Positions 24,948 to 34,252 of a stretch of 34,458 nt of DNA are shown piece after piece. Under the pieces are notes generated by a model that had not been told where the DNA came from, did no database searches, and saw nothing but the letters and a program-made list of their open reading frames with translations. The stretch is from an uncultured Bacteroidota bacterium (GTDB lineage: Bacteria > Bacteroidota > Bacteroidia > Flavobacteriales_F > PHOS-HE28): positions 52,817 to 87,274 of the forward strand of contig CADEDY010000015.1 of the NCBI GenBank assembly GCA_902826215.1. The letters run 5' to 3'. The position numbers and the translations under genes are program-made. The first letter of the stretch is position 1. Each line of letters begins with the position of its first letter.

Positions 24948-26396
24948 ATGAACGACGCTGTCCGTGCTCTGGAACCCACTGCTCTCTGGAATCATTTCGC
25001 TGACCTCAACGCGGTGCCACGGCCATCCAAGAAGGAAGAACGCGTCATCGCATTCATCAAGGACTTCGGCGAGAAGCTGGGCCTGCCCACGCAGGTGGAC
25101 CACGCCGGCAACGTGATCATCAAGAAGCCTGGCACCAAGGGAAAGGAGAAGGCCACGGCCATCGCACTCCAGAGCCATCTGGACATGGTGCATCAGAAGA
25201 ACAACGACACGGATTTCGACTTCGACACGGAAGGCATCCGCATGAAAGTGGAGGGCGATTGGGTGAAGGCGGAAGGAACTACACTCGGCGCAGACAATGG
25301 GATAGGCGTGGCGACGATCATGGCCCTGCTCGCTTCCACCGATATCCCGCACCCACCGTTGGAGGCGCTCTTCACCATCGATGAGGAGACCGGTATGACC
25401 GGTGCCTTCGAATTGAAAGGTGGTCTGCTCGACGCGAGCATTCTCTTGAACTTGGACACGGAAGAGGACAATGAACTCACGATAGGCTGTGCCGGTGGGT
25501 TGGACGTCACGGCATCCGGCGGATATGAGCTCCAAGCCGTACCTGCTCTGTACACTGGCCGGCGCTTGATCGTTTCTGGTCTTAATGGCGGGCACTCAGG
25601 TACAGACATCCACCGCGGTTTCGGCAACGCGAACAAGATCATGAACCGTATCCTGTTGCAAGGTGAAGATCATGGTATGCGCGTGATCTCAATCGAAGGA
25701 GGAAGCCTGAGGAATGCAATTCCTCGCGAAAGCGTGGCAACGATAGTGCTCCCGCAAGAGAACGCAACCTCTTTCGATGATGCTCTGAATAAACTGTCCA
25801 CAACGATCAGATCGGAGTACAGCACAACAGACCCCGGATTGATCATAAAGGTGGAGCACGTGGATGGATCGGGACCTGGTATGGCATCGAAACATCAAAC
25901 TCGTTTCCTGCGCGCTGTACAAGCTTGTCCGAACGGCATCTACCGCATGAGCCCCGACGTGGAAGGACTGACGCAAACTTCGAACAACCTTGCACGCATC
26001 GAATTGAAGGACGGGCGATACAAGGTCCTATGCTTGACACGCAGTTCCGTTGACAGTGAGAAGTACGACGAGGCGAATGCCATCAAAGCCGTGTTCGAAT
26101 TGATCGGCGCGAATGTGGAACTCACCGGTGCCTACCCCGGTTGGACACCGCGCCCGGATGCCAAGATCGTGCAACTGATGTCGGGCATCTACCGCGAACG
26201 ATTCAAGTCCGAACCACATGTGCTCGCCTGCCACGCCGGTCTGGAATGCGGGATCCTGGGCACCAACTACCCGAAGATGGAGATGATCTCCTTCGGCCCC
26301 ACCATCCGCGGTGCGCATTCACCGGATGAACGCGCGCAGATCAGCAGCGTGCAGAAGTTCTGGGGCTACTTGCTGGAGACCTTGGAACGGATCTGA
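24948..26396 (+). CDS. pepD: Aminoacyl-histidine dipeptidase PepD (482 aa)
   Basis: PepD (M20 family) is a cytosolic two-zinc enzyme that hydrolyses dipeptides such as carnosine-type Xaa-His. Length matches the E. coli enzyme (about 485). The ligand motifs are all present: His77 and Asp79 in QSHLDMVHQK, Asp116 in LGADNGIG bridging the metals, the catalytic and binding Glu pair 146/147 in IDEETGMTG, Asp170 in LNLDTEE, and His457 in RGAHSPDER. The lid domain (about 190-380) includes GGHSGTDIHRGFGNANKI, typical of the family. It is divergent from feoA across 216 bp. The role is peptide recycling. Confidence 0.95.
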   Translation: MNDAVRALEPTALWNHFADLNAVPRPSKKEERVIAFIKDFGEKLGLPTQVDHAGNVIIKKPGTKGKEKATAIALQSHLDMVHQKNNDTDFDFDTEGIRMKVEGDWVKAEGTTLGADNGIGVATIMALLASTDIPHPPLEALFTIDEETGMTGAFELKGGLLDASILLNLDTEEDNELTIGCAGGLDVTASGGYELQAVPALYTGRRLIVSGLNGGHSGTDIHRGFGNANKIMNRILLQGEDHGMRVISIEGGSLRNAIPRESVATIVLPQENATSFDDALNKLSTTIRSEYSTTDPGLIIKVEHVDGSGPGMASKHQTRFLRAVQACPNGIYRMSPDVEGLTQTSNNLARIELKDGRYKVLCLTRSSVDSEKYDEANAIKAVFELIGANVELTGAYPGWTPRPDAKIVQLMSGIYRERFKSEPHVLACHAGLECGILGTNYPKMEMISFGPTIRGAHSPDERAQISSVQKFWGYLLETLERI

Positions 26397-26500
26397 GCGG
26401 AAACTTGATCTGCGCTTCCCCAAGGGAGTGTCATTCGTGATCCATCTGTGACGGCCTCTAATTGCCCGCACTGTGCGTGCCGCGGATGAGCAAGGCCTGG

Positions 26501-27736
26501 TCAATGGTCGATCCGAGGAACACGTCCCTCGGCGGATACCATCCTTCGCAAACGATCCAGCAAGCCCAGCGCCACAAGGAGCACTGCCGCGAAGAAGTAC
26601 CAGGTTCCGGTGTATCCGATCCGATCGATCAGATTCAGTCCCAAGGTGTGACCGATGATGTGCGCAACGCTCCACGATATGGTGAACAATGCCATGTACG
26701 CTCCCGGCGGACCTTGGTCGGAACGGTCGTACGCGAAGCGGTTCATGAAAGGAAAGTTGAGCATCTCCCCCACGGTCATCAGCAACATGCCCACCCAGAG
26801 GAATGCGATAACCGGGAACCAATTGAGGACGGCGAAACTGAGTGCGAAAAGAACGACGCTGACGGACAGGATCCGGAAACGGTCGAATACCCGATCCTCG
26901 CAGTACTTGATCAACGGCATTTCCAACAGAAAGATCACCAGACCGTTGGCGCCGAGCAACACACCAATGGCGAATTCGCTCATGTGATGCACCTTGCTGT
27001 AGAAGATCGGAATGGTGCTGAAATATTGAAGGAATGGTATGCTGATCAAGACCATCGTCAACAAGAAGATGAGGTACGGACCATCGGTGTACGGTGAACG
27101 CAACGCTACGGACTTCGTTGCCTGATCATCCTTCTTCGCCTGTTTCCGAGGAAGACCCACTACCAGCAATCCAGCTGCTGCAAAGCACGTGAGACCATCC
27201 ACCCAGAACAAGCCCGCATAACCCGAAGTGGCGATGAGAAGCCCGCCGATCGCAGGTCCCAGGCTGAACCCGAGATTGATCGCCAACCGGATCAGGGTAA
27301 CGGCACGGGTTCGGTTCTCCGGTTTGGCGTATGCCCGGATGGCAACGTACATGGCAGGCCGGAAAGCATCCGACAACAACGTGAGCACGAAGATGCCTGC
27401 ACAGAAAGGCAGGAATCCATGCACGTACTGGAGCAGGATGAATGCTATCCCTGAGGTCAGTAACGCGCCCACCATGATATCGTAGAATCCGAGCTTGTCG
27501 GACAACTTCCCACCCAACCACGATCCCAGCACCGAACCCGCACCGAAGCTGCTCATGATCCAGCCGACCTGCGGCAAGCTGAGCCCCATGTCATTCGTGA
27601 GGTACAGTGAAAGAAAAGGCACCACCATGGTGCCCGCGCGGTTAACGAAGGTGATGGCCGCAAGGATCCATACCTCACGGCTCAGACCTTGGAAAGAGGC
27701 GATGTAGAAGCGATACGCTCGGGTGAAGGGATCCAC
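26501..27736 (-). CDS. MFS transporter, DHA1-like (411 aa)
   Basis: The protein is hydrophobic throughout with about 12 predicted membrane helices and the MFS loop 2-3 motif GSWLGGKLSDKLGFYD (about residues 70-85), including the conserved G-x-L-S-D-K. Length is typical of the drug:H+ antiporter group. It begins with GTG at 27736, the only start that keeps the first helix, and an R-A-Y-R-F cytosolic N-terminus precedes that helix. A 64-bp gap follows the SDR gene upstream, so the two may be co-transcribed. The substrate is not evident. It converges on pepD, 104 bp apart, with no terminator recognised between them. Confidence 0.85.
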   Translation of the reverse strand: MDPFTRAYRFYIASFQGLSREVWILAAITFVNRAGTMVVPFLSLYLTNDMGLSLPQVGWIMSSFGAGSVLGSWLGGKLSDKLGFYDIMVGALLTSGIAFILLQYVHGFLPFCAGIFVLTLLSDAFRPAMYVAIRAYAKPENRTRAVTLIRLAINLGFSLGPAIGGLLIATSGYAGLFWVDGLTCFAAAGLLVVGLPRKQAKKDDQATKSVALRSPYTDGPYLIFLLTMVLISIPFLQYFSTIPIFYSKVHHMSEFAIGVLLGANGLVIFLLEMPLIKYCEDRVFDRFRILSVSVVLFALSFAVLNWFPVIAFLWVGMLLMTVGEMLNFPFMNRFAYDRSDQGPPGAYMALFTISWSVAHIIGHTLGLNLIDRIGYTGTWYFFAAVLLVALGLLDRLRRMVSAEGRVPRIDH

Positions 27737-27800
27737 GCGGCAAACCTAGTGTCCGGACCGATCCGGCGAACGGTGATGCGGAAGAATACACGTGCAAGAC

Positions 27801-28493
27801 CTACAGGGCACTCATTCCACCATCTACGCCAATGACCTGTCCGGTGATCCACGATGCTTGAGGTGAAAGCAGGAAGCGGACCATTTCTGCGACATCCTCT
27901 GGCTCACCAACACGCTTCAAAGGGTGGCGCTCCGCCGAGGCCTTCTCCTTCTCCGGTGTATTCAGCAATCGCTCCGAGAGTCCTGTTCGGATCAATCCCG
28001 GGGCGATGCAATTCACACGGACCACTGGCGCGAATTCAGCAGCCAAGGTGCGTGTCATTCCTTCTACCGCTCCTTTCGCCGCAGCCACGGAGGTGTGGAA
28101 CGCAAGCCCACGTTGAACAGCAACCGTACTGAATAGCACGATGCCTGAACCCGGCGAGCGCTTCAACCTGTCCACACTCGCCTGTATCCACGTGAAACCA
28201 CCGACCACGTTCAGTTCAAAAGCACTTCGAAGATCTTCTGCTCTTGTCGATCGTACGGGTTTCAGGTCGATGCTTCCCGGACAGTAAACGAGCCCGCTCA
28301 GGGCATCGGGCAGGTCCTCAAGAGGCAGCGTTCCCGATACAACATCATGTGCAATGTGCTTCTCCACTCCTTCGGGAACCTCGCCGCTTCGCCCCACTGT
28401 TATCACACGCGCACCACTGGTAAGAAGCAATTCTGCGGTCCGTCTTCCGATGCCACGACTGGCTCCGACGATCAGTATCGGGTCATTCCACAT
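27801..28493 (-). CDS. SDR-family protein lacking the catalytic Tyr (230 aa)
   Basis: It has a Rossmann fold with GASRGIG (residues 10-16) and a C-terminal [15 protein letters not shown] tail of the classical short-chain dehydrogenase/reductase type. The active-site Asn95 (ELNVVGGF) and a Ser at 122 (FSTVAV) are present, and Lys140 is present, but the position of the catalytic Tyr (Lys minus four) is Val136 in [13 protein letters not shown]. Classical SDR chemistry uses that Tyr, so the enzyme is either inactive as a dehydrogenase, uses another residue, or has a different reaction. Subfamilies with a similar S-V-A-A-A-K segment exist to my recollection, so this may be conserved rather than a mutation. 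Cytosolic. Confidence 0.85.
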   Translation of the reverse strand: MWNDPILIVGASRGIGRRTAELLLTSGARVITVGRSGEVPEGVEKHIAHDVVSGTLPLEDLPDALSGLVYCPGSIDLKPVRSTRAEDLRSAFELNVVGGFTWIQASVDRLKRSPGSGIVLFSTVAVQRGLAFHTSVAAAKGAVEGMTRTLAAEFAPVVRVNCIAPGLIRTGLSERLLNTPEKEKASAERHPLKRVGEPEDVAEMVRFLLSPQASWITGQVIGVDGGMSAL

Positions 28494-28550
28494 GCATGCT
28501 CAACACACCACGAACCATGAATGTTCTGAACTCTGCTAAGCACCTTGCGA

Positions 28551-29057
28551 TCACGAACGTTCCTTGCAGATCCGCTCCTGTTCCTCGACGTAGCCCGGAC
28601 ACGACCGCACATCGATCACCCGCAGGTCGTTGCGCGCCTTGCGGATCCGAGGTCGCCAGCCGAACAAATTGATCCTCCCGGGCCTTCCGCCTTGGATCAC
28701 ATAGCAACGTTCAAGGACCTGATCGGCAAGCCCGTCCTGCGTCCTGTACACCACCCCCAAGGTCCACGTTCCGGGCCAGATGGCGGGCTTGGGTACACAC
28801 CGGTCCCAGTCCAATTGAATGATCCCGATCTGTCCACGAAGCGAATAATACAATGCACCGATACGGTCTTCTGCGCCTCCCAGCACATGCAGGTAGCTGG
28901 AGGCACGCACCTCCTTGCCTTCGCGATGGATGAACCGCTTCATGTGCCGATCGATGCGATGCACCTTCCCGCTCTTGATCGCTTGCGCGAAATGATAGTC
29001 GTTATCGCCCCGTGCCAACAGGGGGACCAAGACCAAAATGAGCAGGGCAGCTCTCAT
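28551..29057 (-). CDS. Exported hypothetical protein (168 aa)
   Basis: The ATG at 29057 begins a signal peptide (MRAALLILVLVPLLARG). The rest has a mixed composition with many Arg and Trp, an RHMKRFIHREGKEVRASSYL segment, a DRIGALYYSLRGQIG segment and a Cys-containing C-terminus. I do not recognise the family. The start overlaps the stop of the lipoprotein gene (ATGA at 29054-29057), so the two genes are probably translated together. A shared envelope function is inferred from that coupling and the export signals. Confidence 0.65.
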   Translation of the reverse strand: MRAALLILVLVPLLARGDNDYHFAQAIKSGKVHRIDRHMKRFIHREGKEVRASSYLHVLGGAEDRIGALYYSLRGQIGIIQLDWDRCVPKPAIWPGTWTLGVVYRTQDGLADQVLERCYVIQGGRPGRINLFGWRPRIRKARNDLRVIDVRSCPGYVEEQERICKERS

Positions 29058-29752
29058 CGGGATGCTTCGTTCCGCCATGCGACCAACGCCTCTTCGATCT
29101 GCCGGTCGCTCCAACGCTTGAAGGGATCCTTGTCATCCGCGAAAAAGCTGGTTCCGGTGAACAGGTCCTGGGTCCGCAGCACCCAGCCGATGTATGCCGC
29201 ATGGATCGTGGAATTCTCGCTGCCACTGATGAACCAAGGTGTGTGCTCCAACACGTGTATCAGGTAGCGAACGGTCCTTCGATCCTGCTCTTCCAGCTTT
29301 GCAGAGCCTTCCTTGGTTGTGCAGACCATCGGGCGTATCTGCCGGTACTCGAACAATTCCTGCAAGGCCATGATCCGCACATCGGCGTTCCAATGGGCCG
29401 TTGCTGCTATCGCGAGATCGAAGTCCACATGGCGATGGATGAACCGGAACCCGTTCGTGTTCCTTCCATCCTCTGCCCAGAACCTGCGCGAAAAACGGGC
29501 GAAGTGGTAGCGTGCCGAATCGTCCTCAAGCCGCACTTGCAGCCCTTCCAGCAATTCACAGGTAAGACCTGGTGGGACAGGATAAGCGCCTTGAAAGAGA
29601 TCGGTGCTATCCGTGAGCGTGCGTTGGACGTTCTGGACATACTCTAGGGATAGGGATGGACAACTCGGCCAACTTGGAAGCGACTCCTGCGAGGCTCCGT
29701 CGTCTGCACACCCGAACATCTTCAGCAACAACAGCAGAATTGAGGACTTCAT
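29054..29752 (-). CDS. Putative lipoprotein of unknown function (232 aa)
   Basis: The start at 29752 gives a lipoprotein signal (ILLLLLKMFGC with lipidated Cys at about residue 15), eight residues after an in-frame alternative start. The mature domain has an AHWNADVRIMALQELFEYR stretch reminiscent of a HEAT-type helix, followed by a helix rich in charged residues and a C-terminal segment DPFKRWSDRQIEEALVAWR. No known family is recognised with confidence. It overlaps the next gene by four bases and the pair forms a two-gene unit. Confidence 0.65.
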   Translation of the reverse strand: MKSSILLLLLKMFGCADDGASQESLPSWPSCPSLSLEYVQNVQRTLTDSTDLFQGAYPVPPGLTCELLEGLQVRLEDDSARYHFARFSRRFWAEDGRNTNGFRFIHRHVDFDLAIAATAHWNADVRIMALQELFEYRQIRPMVCTTKEGSAKLEEQDRRTVRYLIHVLEHTPWFISGSENSTIHAAYIGWVLRTQDLFTGTSFFADDKDPFKRWSDRQIEEALVAWRNEASR

Positions 29753-30255
29753 AATAATACGATGCGGGACCTGCATTCCAAGAGTACCTCGAACTGTTCA
29801 GCTCAATAGATCGGATCCCATTTGGAGACTGTACACCTTGGATCGCCTTTGGTTCAAGACCAATGGCGTTCGTGGATCTTCACACCGCTACGTGCCAACC
29901 TTGGACCTTTGGCTCCCATCATTCGACAAGACAGGACCAGACCTCTGCATACCACGAACCCTCGAATATGTGTATTCGATGCGGCCATCAAAGATCGACT
30001 TCACTCCTCCTGCACGATCCTGTTATCCGTTTCGCAAGCGCTCGGCCTCTTCCAACACCTTGAGCTCCGATCCAGTGGAGGCCGATGGCAAATGGAACGC
30101 GCTCGATCACGTTCATGCCCTCGCATTCTCGCTTCTCTGGGGTCATAATTAGACGCCAACTAGACCCAGATGTACTATCGTTCTCCGGAGCCTAAAGCAA
30201 GGGGGGATCGCGGCCTCCCGATCTCCTGAACTACATTGCTCACCATCTGCACTCC
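29753..30255. other. Intergenic region of about 500 bp
   Basis: This lies between the divergent lipoprotein and DUF6090 genes. A plus-strand frame stays open to 30152 and reads with some protein-like pieces such as DPIWRLYTLDRLWFK, but its 5' part is antisense to the lipoprotein gene and no start is convincing, so I do not call it. A TACATTG box at 30232-30238 is a plausible promoter for the DUF6090 gene. Nothing else is seen. Confidence 0.35.
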
Positions 30256-30984
30256 ATGGCCCGCATCTTCAACTCCATCCGCCAACGGCTCCTGAAAGAG
30301 AACCGCCTTACCCGCTACTTGATCTATGCCATCGGCGAGATCGTTCTGTTGGTGATCGGCATTTTCCTGGCCCTGCAATTGAACAACTGGAACAGCGAAC
30401 GCAAGGAGCATTCCAAGGAGCTTGGACTACTCGCCCAGATGCGCAGCAACCTGCAAGCGGACCTGAAGGATTGCCGGTACAACATTCGAACGAATCAACG
30501 CCTTTTGCGCGGGAGCGAGGCTGTACTGAAGCACCTGGAAGAACGCACACCTTTCCACGATTCGTTGCGCATCCATTACGGCAACCTCTTCGGGAGTACC
30601 AAGCTCACAGCCAATACATCCGCCTTCGACAACCTGAGGAGCATCGGCTTCGACCTGATCCTGAACGACAGTTTGCGGCGCAGCATCACCAGCCTCTACT
30701 CCGAGCGCTACACCTATTTGGACAAACTTGAACAAGGCTACGATTCGCATCTTCAAATGGACGATATGGGGCCCCACATCCATGCCAAGGTGGTGATGGA
30801 CACCGTATGGAAAAGTGGCTACCCGATCGACCCGGTCCTATTGATGGACGACAACGCTTTCAAAGGTGTAGTGCGCATGAACGTGTTCACGCGTGCCTTT
30901 ATGATCGGCGTCTATCAGGGGCTGGAGCAGCGCATCCTCGACCTGACGGAACAGATCGATGGGGAATTGGCACGCGCCGACTGA
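30256..30984 (+). CDS. DUF6090-family membrane protein (242 aa)
   Basis: The N-terminus has the family signature: basic RQRLLKENRLTRY, then a transmembrane helix LIYAIGEIVLLVIGIFLALQ, followed by the conserved LNNWN. The remaining 190 residues are a mostly helical soluble domain. The E-I-V/I-L-x-x-I-G-I-x-x-A-L-Q-x-N-N-W-N pattern is typical of Bacteroidota DUF6090 proteins of about 240 residues, whose function is unknown. The single helix suggests an inner-membrane anchored protein with the domain on one side; orientation is not determined. Confidence 0.85.
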   Translation: MARIFNSIRQRLLKENRLTRYLIYAIGEIVLLVIGIFLALQLNNWNSERKEHSKELGLLAQMRSNLQADLKDCRYNIRTNQRLLRGSEAVLKHLEERTPFHDSLRIHYGNLFGSTKLTANTSAFDNLRSIGFDLILNDSLRRSITSLYSERYTYLDKLEQGYDSHLQMDDMGPHIHAKVVMDTVWKSGYPIDPVLLMDDNAFKGVVRMNVFTRAFMIGVYQGLEQRILDLTEQIDGELARAD

Positions 30985-31087
30985 CCGAAGTCCTTCAAGC
31001 CCTCCAAGAACCACCGTTCCTCTGCAGTATCACCAGGCGGTGCTTCAATGACGCGTTATCGATAGCTTGCACGCCTTACACGTACCT

Positions 31088-32158
31088 ATGCTCCCACTTC
31101 CCGCGAATACCGATCCACTCTATATCAAGAACGTGGCACCCTCTGCATTGGACCACTTCTTCCTCCGGTTCCTGCGGGACGAGCGCGATCTACCCTTTCC
31201 GTACATGACACTGAAGGTGGCCTTCTTGATGGTGCCACTGGCGGTGCTTTTGTACATACCCTTCGTCACCGGCTGGTTGTGGGCACTGATCGCCGTGGTG
31301 TACTTCTACCTGAACAATGTCACGTTCAAAGGGCCATTCGGCTTGATGATGCACTGCAGCACGCATCGCACCTTGTACAAGAAGGAATACAACGGCCTCA
31401 ACTATATCATCCCCTGGGTCCTGGCGCCATTCTTCGGCCAGAGCCCAGAAACGTATCGAGCGCACCACGTAGGCATGCACCACACCGAGAACAACTTGGA
31501 GGACGACGAAAGTAGCACCATGGGCTATCAGCGGGACTCCGTGCGCGGTTTCTCCTTGTACTACATCCGATTCCTTTTCACCGGGATCTATTCGCTAGCG
31601 GCCTATCTGTTCCGGCGCGATCGGAAGAAGCTCTTCATCGGCGTGGTTCGCGGGGAGTTGCTGTTCATCGCCTTCTGCACGGCCATGTGCTTCGTGAACC
31701 TACCTGCCACACTCATGGTCTTCATCATCCCCTTCCTCATCTTCCGATTGGTCGCCATGGCCGGGAATTGGGTGCAGCACACCTTCATCTGCCCGGATGA
31801 CCCCGAGAATCATTTCAAGAGCAGCATTACCTGCATCAACGTGGCCTTCAATCACCGGTGCTGGAACGATGGGTACCACATCAGCCATCACATCGACCCG
31901 ACGATGCACTGGACCGAACATCCGCTCTACTTTCGGGAGCACTTGGCGGATTTCGCGAACAACCAGGCGGTGGTGTTCGCGGGTCAGAACTACATGGATG
32001 TATTCTTCAAGTTGATGCGGAAGCGCTACGACCTGCTCGCTCAACACTTCGTGGACATCGACGGGCGCTACGGTTCGGATGAAGAGGTGATCGCCATGCT
32101 GAAGCGACGCACCGCGCGGGTTCCAACCCGCGTTTCGATCCCAGCAATAGCCGCGTGA
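31088..32158 (+). CDS. Membrane fatty acid desaturase-family protein (356 aa)
   Basis: It belongs to the diiron membrane desaturase/hydroxylase superfamily, which inserts double bonds or hydroxyls into acyl chains or lipids. Three histidine clusters are visible: HCSTH (residues 89-93), HHVGMHH (126-132) and the C-terminal NHRCWNDGYHISHH (about 255-268), plus His231 in QHTF. Several hydrophobic helices flank them (45-75, 105-118, 155-175, 188-230). The order and spacing match the family. The ATG at 31088 was chosen; an upstream TTG would add seven residues. Substrate and site of action cannot be assigned. The gene is 103 bp after the DUF6090 gene. Confidence 0.88.
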   Translation: MLPLPANTDPLYIKNVAPSALDHFFLRFLRDERDLPFPYMTLKVAFLMVPLAVLLYIPFVTGWLWALIAVVYFYLNNVTFKGPFGLMMHCSTHRTLYKKEYNGLNYIIPWVLAPFFGQSPETYRAHHVGMHHTENNLEDDESSTMGYQRDSVRGFSLYYIRFLFTGIYSLAAYLFRRDRKKLFIGVVRGELLFIAFCTAMCFVNLPATLMVFIIPFLIFRLVAMAGNWVQHTFICPDDPENHFKSSITCINVAFNHRCWNDGYHISHHIDPTMHWTEHPLYFREHLADFANNQAVVFAGQNYMDVFFKLMRKRYDLLAQHFVDIDGRYGSDEEVIAMLKRRTARVPTRVSIPAIAA

Positions 32159-32228
32159 ACCGCTACCAACGAGAACGGTCGTCCAAGTCCGAGGACCTGA
32201 ACGACCGCAAACCGTCGGAGCACTAGTG

Positions 32229-32660
32229 TCAGTTCTTCTTGAACAGGTTGCCGAGCATGCCCTTGGCCATGCCTGCGATGCCTCCACCACCCAAGAGTGA
32301 CTGCAGGTTCTTCGCGTCACCACCTACATTCTTGGAGATCAGGTCGGTGATCATGGGGATAAGCATGGCCGAAACACCGCTGGCCTTGCTCGCATCCAAA
32401 CCGACGGAACCGGTGAGCTTGTTCTGAAGAACGCTGCCGATACTGCTCATGATACCATCCGCAGCGGAGTTGTTCTTCTGCGAACTGAACAGGTTCATGA
32501 CATCGTCCATACCAAAGCCATCGCCGCCGCTCAGCACTTGTTTCACACTATCAGCGGCTGCGTTGATGGACCCTCCAGCCTGTTGCTCGTTGAGCCCGAG
32601 TTGGCTCATCAGTTGGGGAGCAGCTTTGCTCTGAAGGGTGGAGAGGATCTGGTCGAACAT
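32229..32660 (-). CDS. DUF937/YidB-like protein (143 aa)
   Basis: The protein is rich in Gly, Ala, Ser and Asn with helical segments, including LMSQLGLNEQQAGGSINAA, KQVLSGGDGFGMDDVMNLF and a Gly-rich LLGGGGIAGMAKGMLG near the end. This pattern fits the DUF937 group of small Bacteroidota proteins. Its function is unknown. The start at 32660 lies after a GTG three codons upstream that is a possible alternative. It stands alone, divergent from the enoyl-CoA hydratase gene. Confidence 0.6.
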   Translation of the reverse strand: MFDQILSTLQSKAAPQLMSQLGLNEQQAGGSINAAADSVKQVLSGGDGFGMDDVMNLFSSQKNNSAADGIMSSIGSVLQNKLTGSVGLDASKASGVSAMLIPMITDLISKNVGGDAKNLQSLLGGGGIAGMAKGMLGNLFKKN

Positions 32661-32798
32661 GGTTTTCACTTTTTATAGGGTTCTACGTTTGGACGATGGG
32701 TTCGCTATCACGTCACATTACAACTGGCAAAACACTTCCAGTATCCTTGCATACAGCGATCTTTGTGTGCATTCCATCCAATACCGCAAGTTAGGACC

Positions 32799-33569
32799 AT
32801 GTCAGACGGATACGTGAAAATCGATTCAGCGAACGGCATTGCCTCCATCACTTTCCACCACCCGAAGAGCAACAGCCTACCGAGCTCTATCCTGCGGGCC
32901 ATGGCCGAAGCCATCACGGCAGCCGGAAAGGATCCCGCCGTGCGGGTGATCGTCCTTCGAAGCGAAGGGGATAAAGCTTTTTGCGCAGGTGCCAGCTTCG
33001 ACGAACTGGTTGCGATCGAGAACGAAGTCCAAGGGTTGGCGTTCTTCAGCGGATTCGCACAGGTGATCAATGCCATACGGACCGCGCCGGTACTTGTTAT
33101 CGGTCGCATCCATGCGCACACGGTCGGTGGTGGCGTTGGTCTCGCCTGCGCCGTGGACATCGCCTATGCGCACGCTAAAGCGAGCGCGCGACTCAGCGAA
33201 TTGGCCATCGGGATCGGCCCTTTCGTGGTAGGACCAGCTGTCGAACGCAAGGTCGGCTCCGGAACATTCGGTCTACTCTCCGCTTCACCAGCACAGCGCC
33301 GCGAGGCCGATTGGTGCGTGCAACGCGGCATCTATGCCGAAGCCTTCGAAAGCCTCGAGGACCTGGATGCCCGGATCGATACGCACACCCGTGAACTGGC
33401 GGGATACAGCCCCGAAGCCATGGCCGAATTGAAAGCGGTGATGTGGAAGGGTACGGAAGACTGGGACGCACTGCTTTCCGAACGCGCCGCGATCAGTGGA
33501 CGCTTGGTACTGAGCACGTTCACGCGCGATTCGATCGCCCGATTCAAAGCGGCGGTCGCCAAGGGTTGA
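32799..33569 (+). CDS. Enoyl-CoA hydratase/isomerase-family protein (256 aa)
   Basis: The crotonase fold is visible: ITFHHPKSNSLPSSIL, RVIVLRSEGDKAFCAGASFDEL with the first oxyanion-hole region, then GGGVGLACAVDIAYA with the second. Glu in SELAIGIGP marks the usual position of one catalytic acid; the other in the first oxyanion region is not clearly placed. Length is typical. The reaction is probably hydration or isomerisation of an enoyl-CoA, as in fatty acid or amino acid degradation, but a substrate is not assigned. A GATCTTTG box about 33 bp upstream may be its promoter. It converges with the DUF4293 gene with no gap. Confidence 0.85.
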   Translation: MSDGYVKIDSANGIASITFHHPKSNSLPSSILRAMAEAITAAGKDPAVRVIVLRSEGDKAFCAGASFDELVAIENEVQGLAFFSGFAQVINAIRTAPVLVIGRIHAHTVGGGVGLACAVDIAYAHAKASARLSELAIGIGPFVVGPAVERKVGSGTFGLLSASPAQRREADWCVQRGIYAEAFESLEDLDARIDTHTRELAGYSPEAMAELKAVMWKGTEDWDALLSERAAISGRLVLSTFTRDSIARFKAAVAKG

Positions 33570-34043
33570 TCAGCGCAATCGATCCACACTGCGCACCAAT
33601 CGTTCGTCCGAGCGGATCGCGCGTTCTGCCAAGATCGCCAGTGCCAGTGCCACTATGGGACCAAAGAAGGAAAGGCCGAAATGCCGTTCCACTGCCCCGC
33701 TCTGTTCCAAATACGCGTACACCGAATTGTCCGTGATGAAGAGGAAGGCGACCACGGCGAGCAACAACAAGTACGTCCCCCGCACGAAACGGATCTGTCT
33801 TGGACGGTTCCTGTAGAACATGATGCTTACCAGAAGAGCTACACCGAGCACCGTGAGGATGATGTTGAACGGGAATTTCATGGCAATATCCACAAGTGCT
33901 TCACCGTCTGCTCCGAACAGACCGGTCGTGCGGAAAACGAACGCTTCGTGGGCTTGGTGGTAGGTAGCCACCGGAAATCCCCACGTGGCAAGGGAAATAA
34001 GGCCGGCGATCAGGAGGAAGATACTTTGCTTTCGTTGGAGCAT
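33570..34043 (-). CDS. DUF4293-family membrane protein (157 aa)
   Basis: The chosen ATG gives MLQRKQSIFLLIAGLISLA, the DUF4293 start, followed by four predicted transmembrane helices (about 7-25, 58-78, 88-105 and 120-140). The short length and the early Q-R-x-Q-S-I/T-x-L-L motif match the family. Function unknown; inner membrane. The longer frame to 34121 adds residues without family character. Its stop codon abuts that of the convergent enoyl-CoA hydratase gene. Confidence 0.85.
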   Translation of the reverse strand: MLQRKQSIFLLIAGLISLATWGFPVATYHQAHEAFVFRTTGLFGADGEALVDIAMKFPFNIILTVLGVALLVSIMFYRNRPRQIRFVRGTYLLLLAVVAFLFITDNSVYAYLEQSGAVERHFGLSFFGPIVALALAILAERAIRSDERLVRSVDRLR

Positions 34044-34078
34044 TTCGAATGAACCGACTGAGCTGGTCGGTGAAGCAC

Positions 34079-34114
34079 CAAAGTTAATTGAGCTTTTCCC
34101 GGGATCAGTCCCGG
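34079..34114 (-). promoter_or_regulatory. Candidate promoter and dyad for the DUF4293 gene
   Basis: On the minus strand TAACTTTG (34086 to 34079) matches the Bacteroidota -7 consensus TAnnTTTG exactly, about 36 bp before the start codon. A perfect 6-bp dyad CCGGGA-TCAG-TCCCGG (34099-34114) lies directly upstream, at a typical operator position. A -33 TTG at the usual spacing is not evident. Confidence 0.4.
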
Positions 34115-34252
34115 CAATCACGTTCCGGTCTTATTCATGTCATAGTAGAGGCGATGTACCGCACATCCATCACGCCCGCACGCTCCGAACGAATTGTTCC
34201 GTATTCAGGCAGAGATCAGGCCCGGGTCCGCACTTGACATGGCCACCGGACC

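Noticed and set aside
29604..30152. Plus-strand frame with some protein-like pieces
   Set aside because: Its 5' half is antisense to the lipoprotein gene, no start or domain is convincing, and third-base composition is mixed; left as intergenic.
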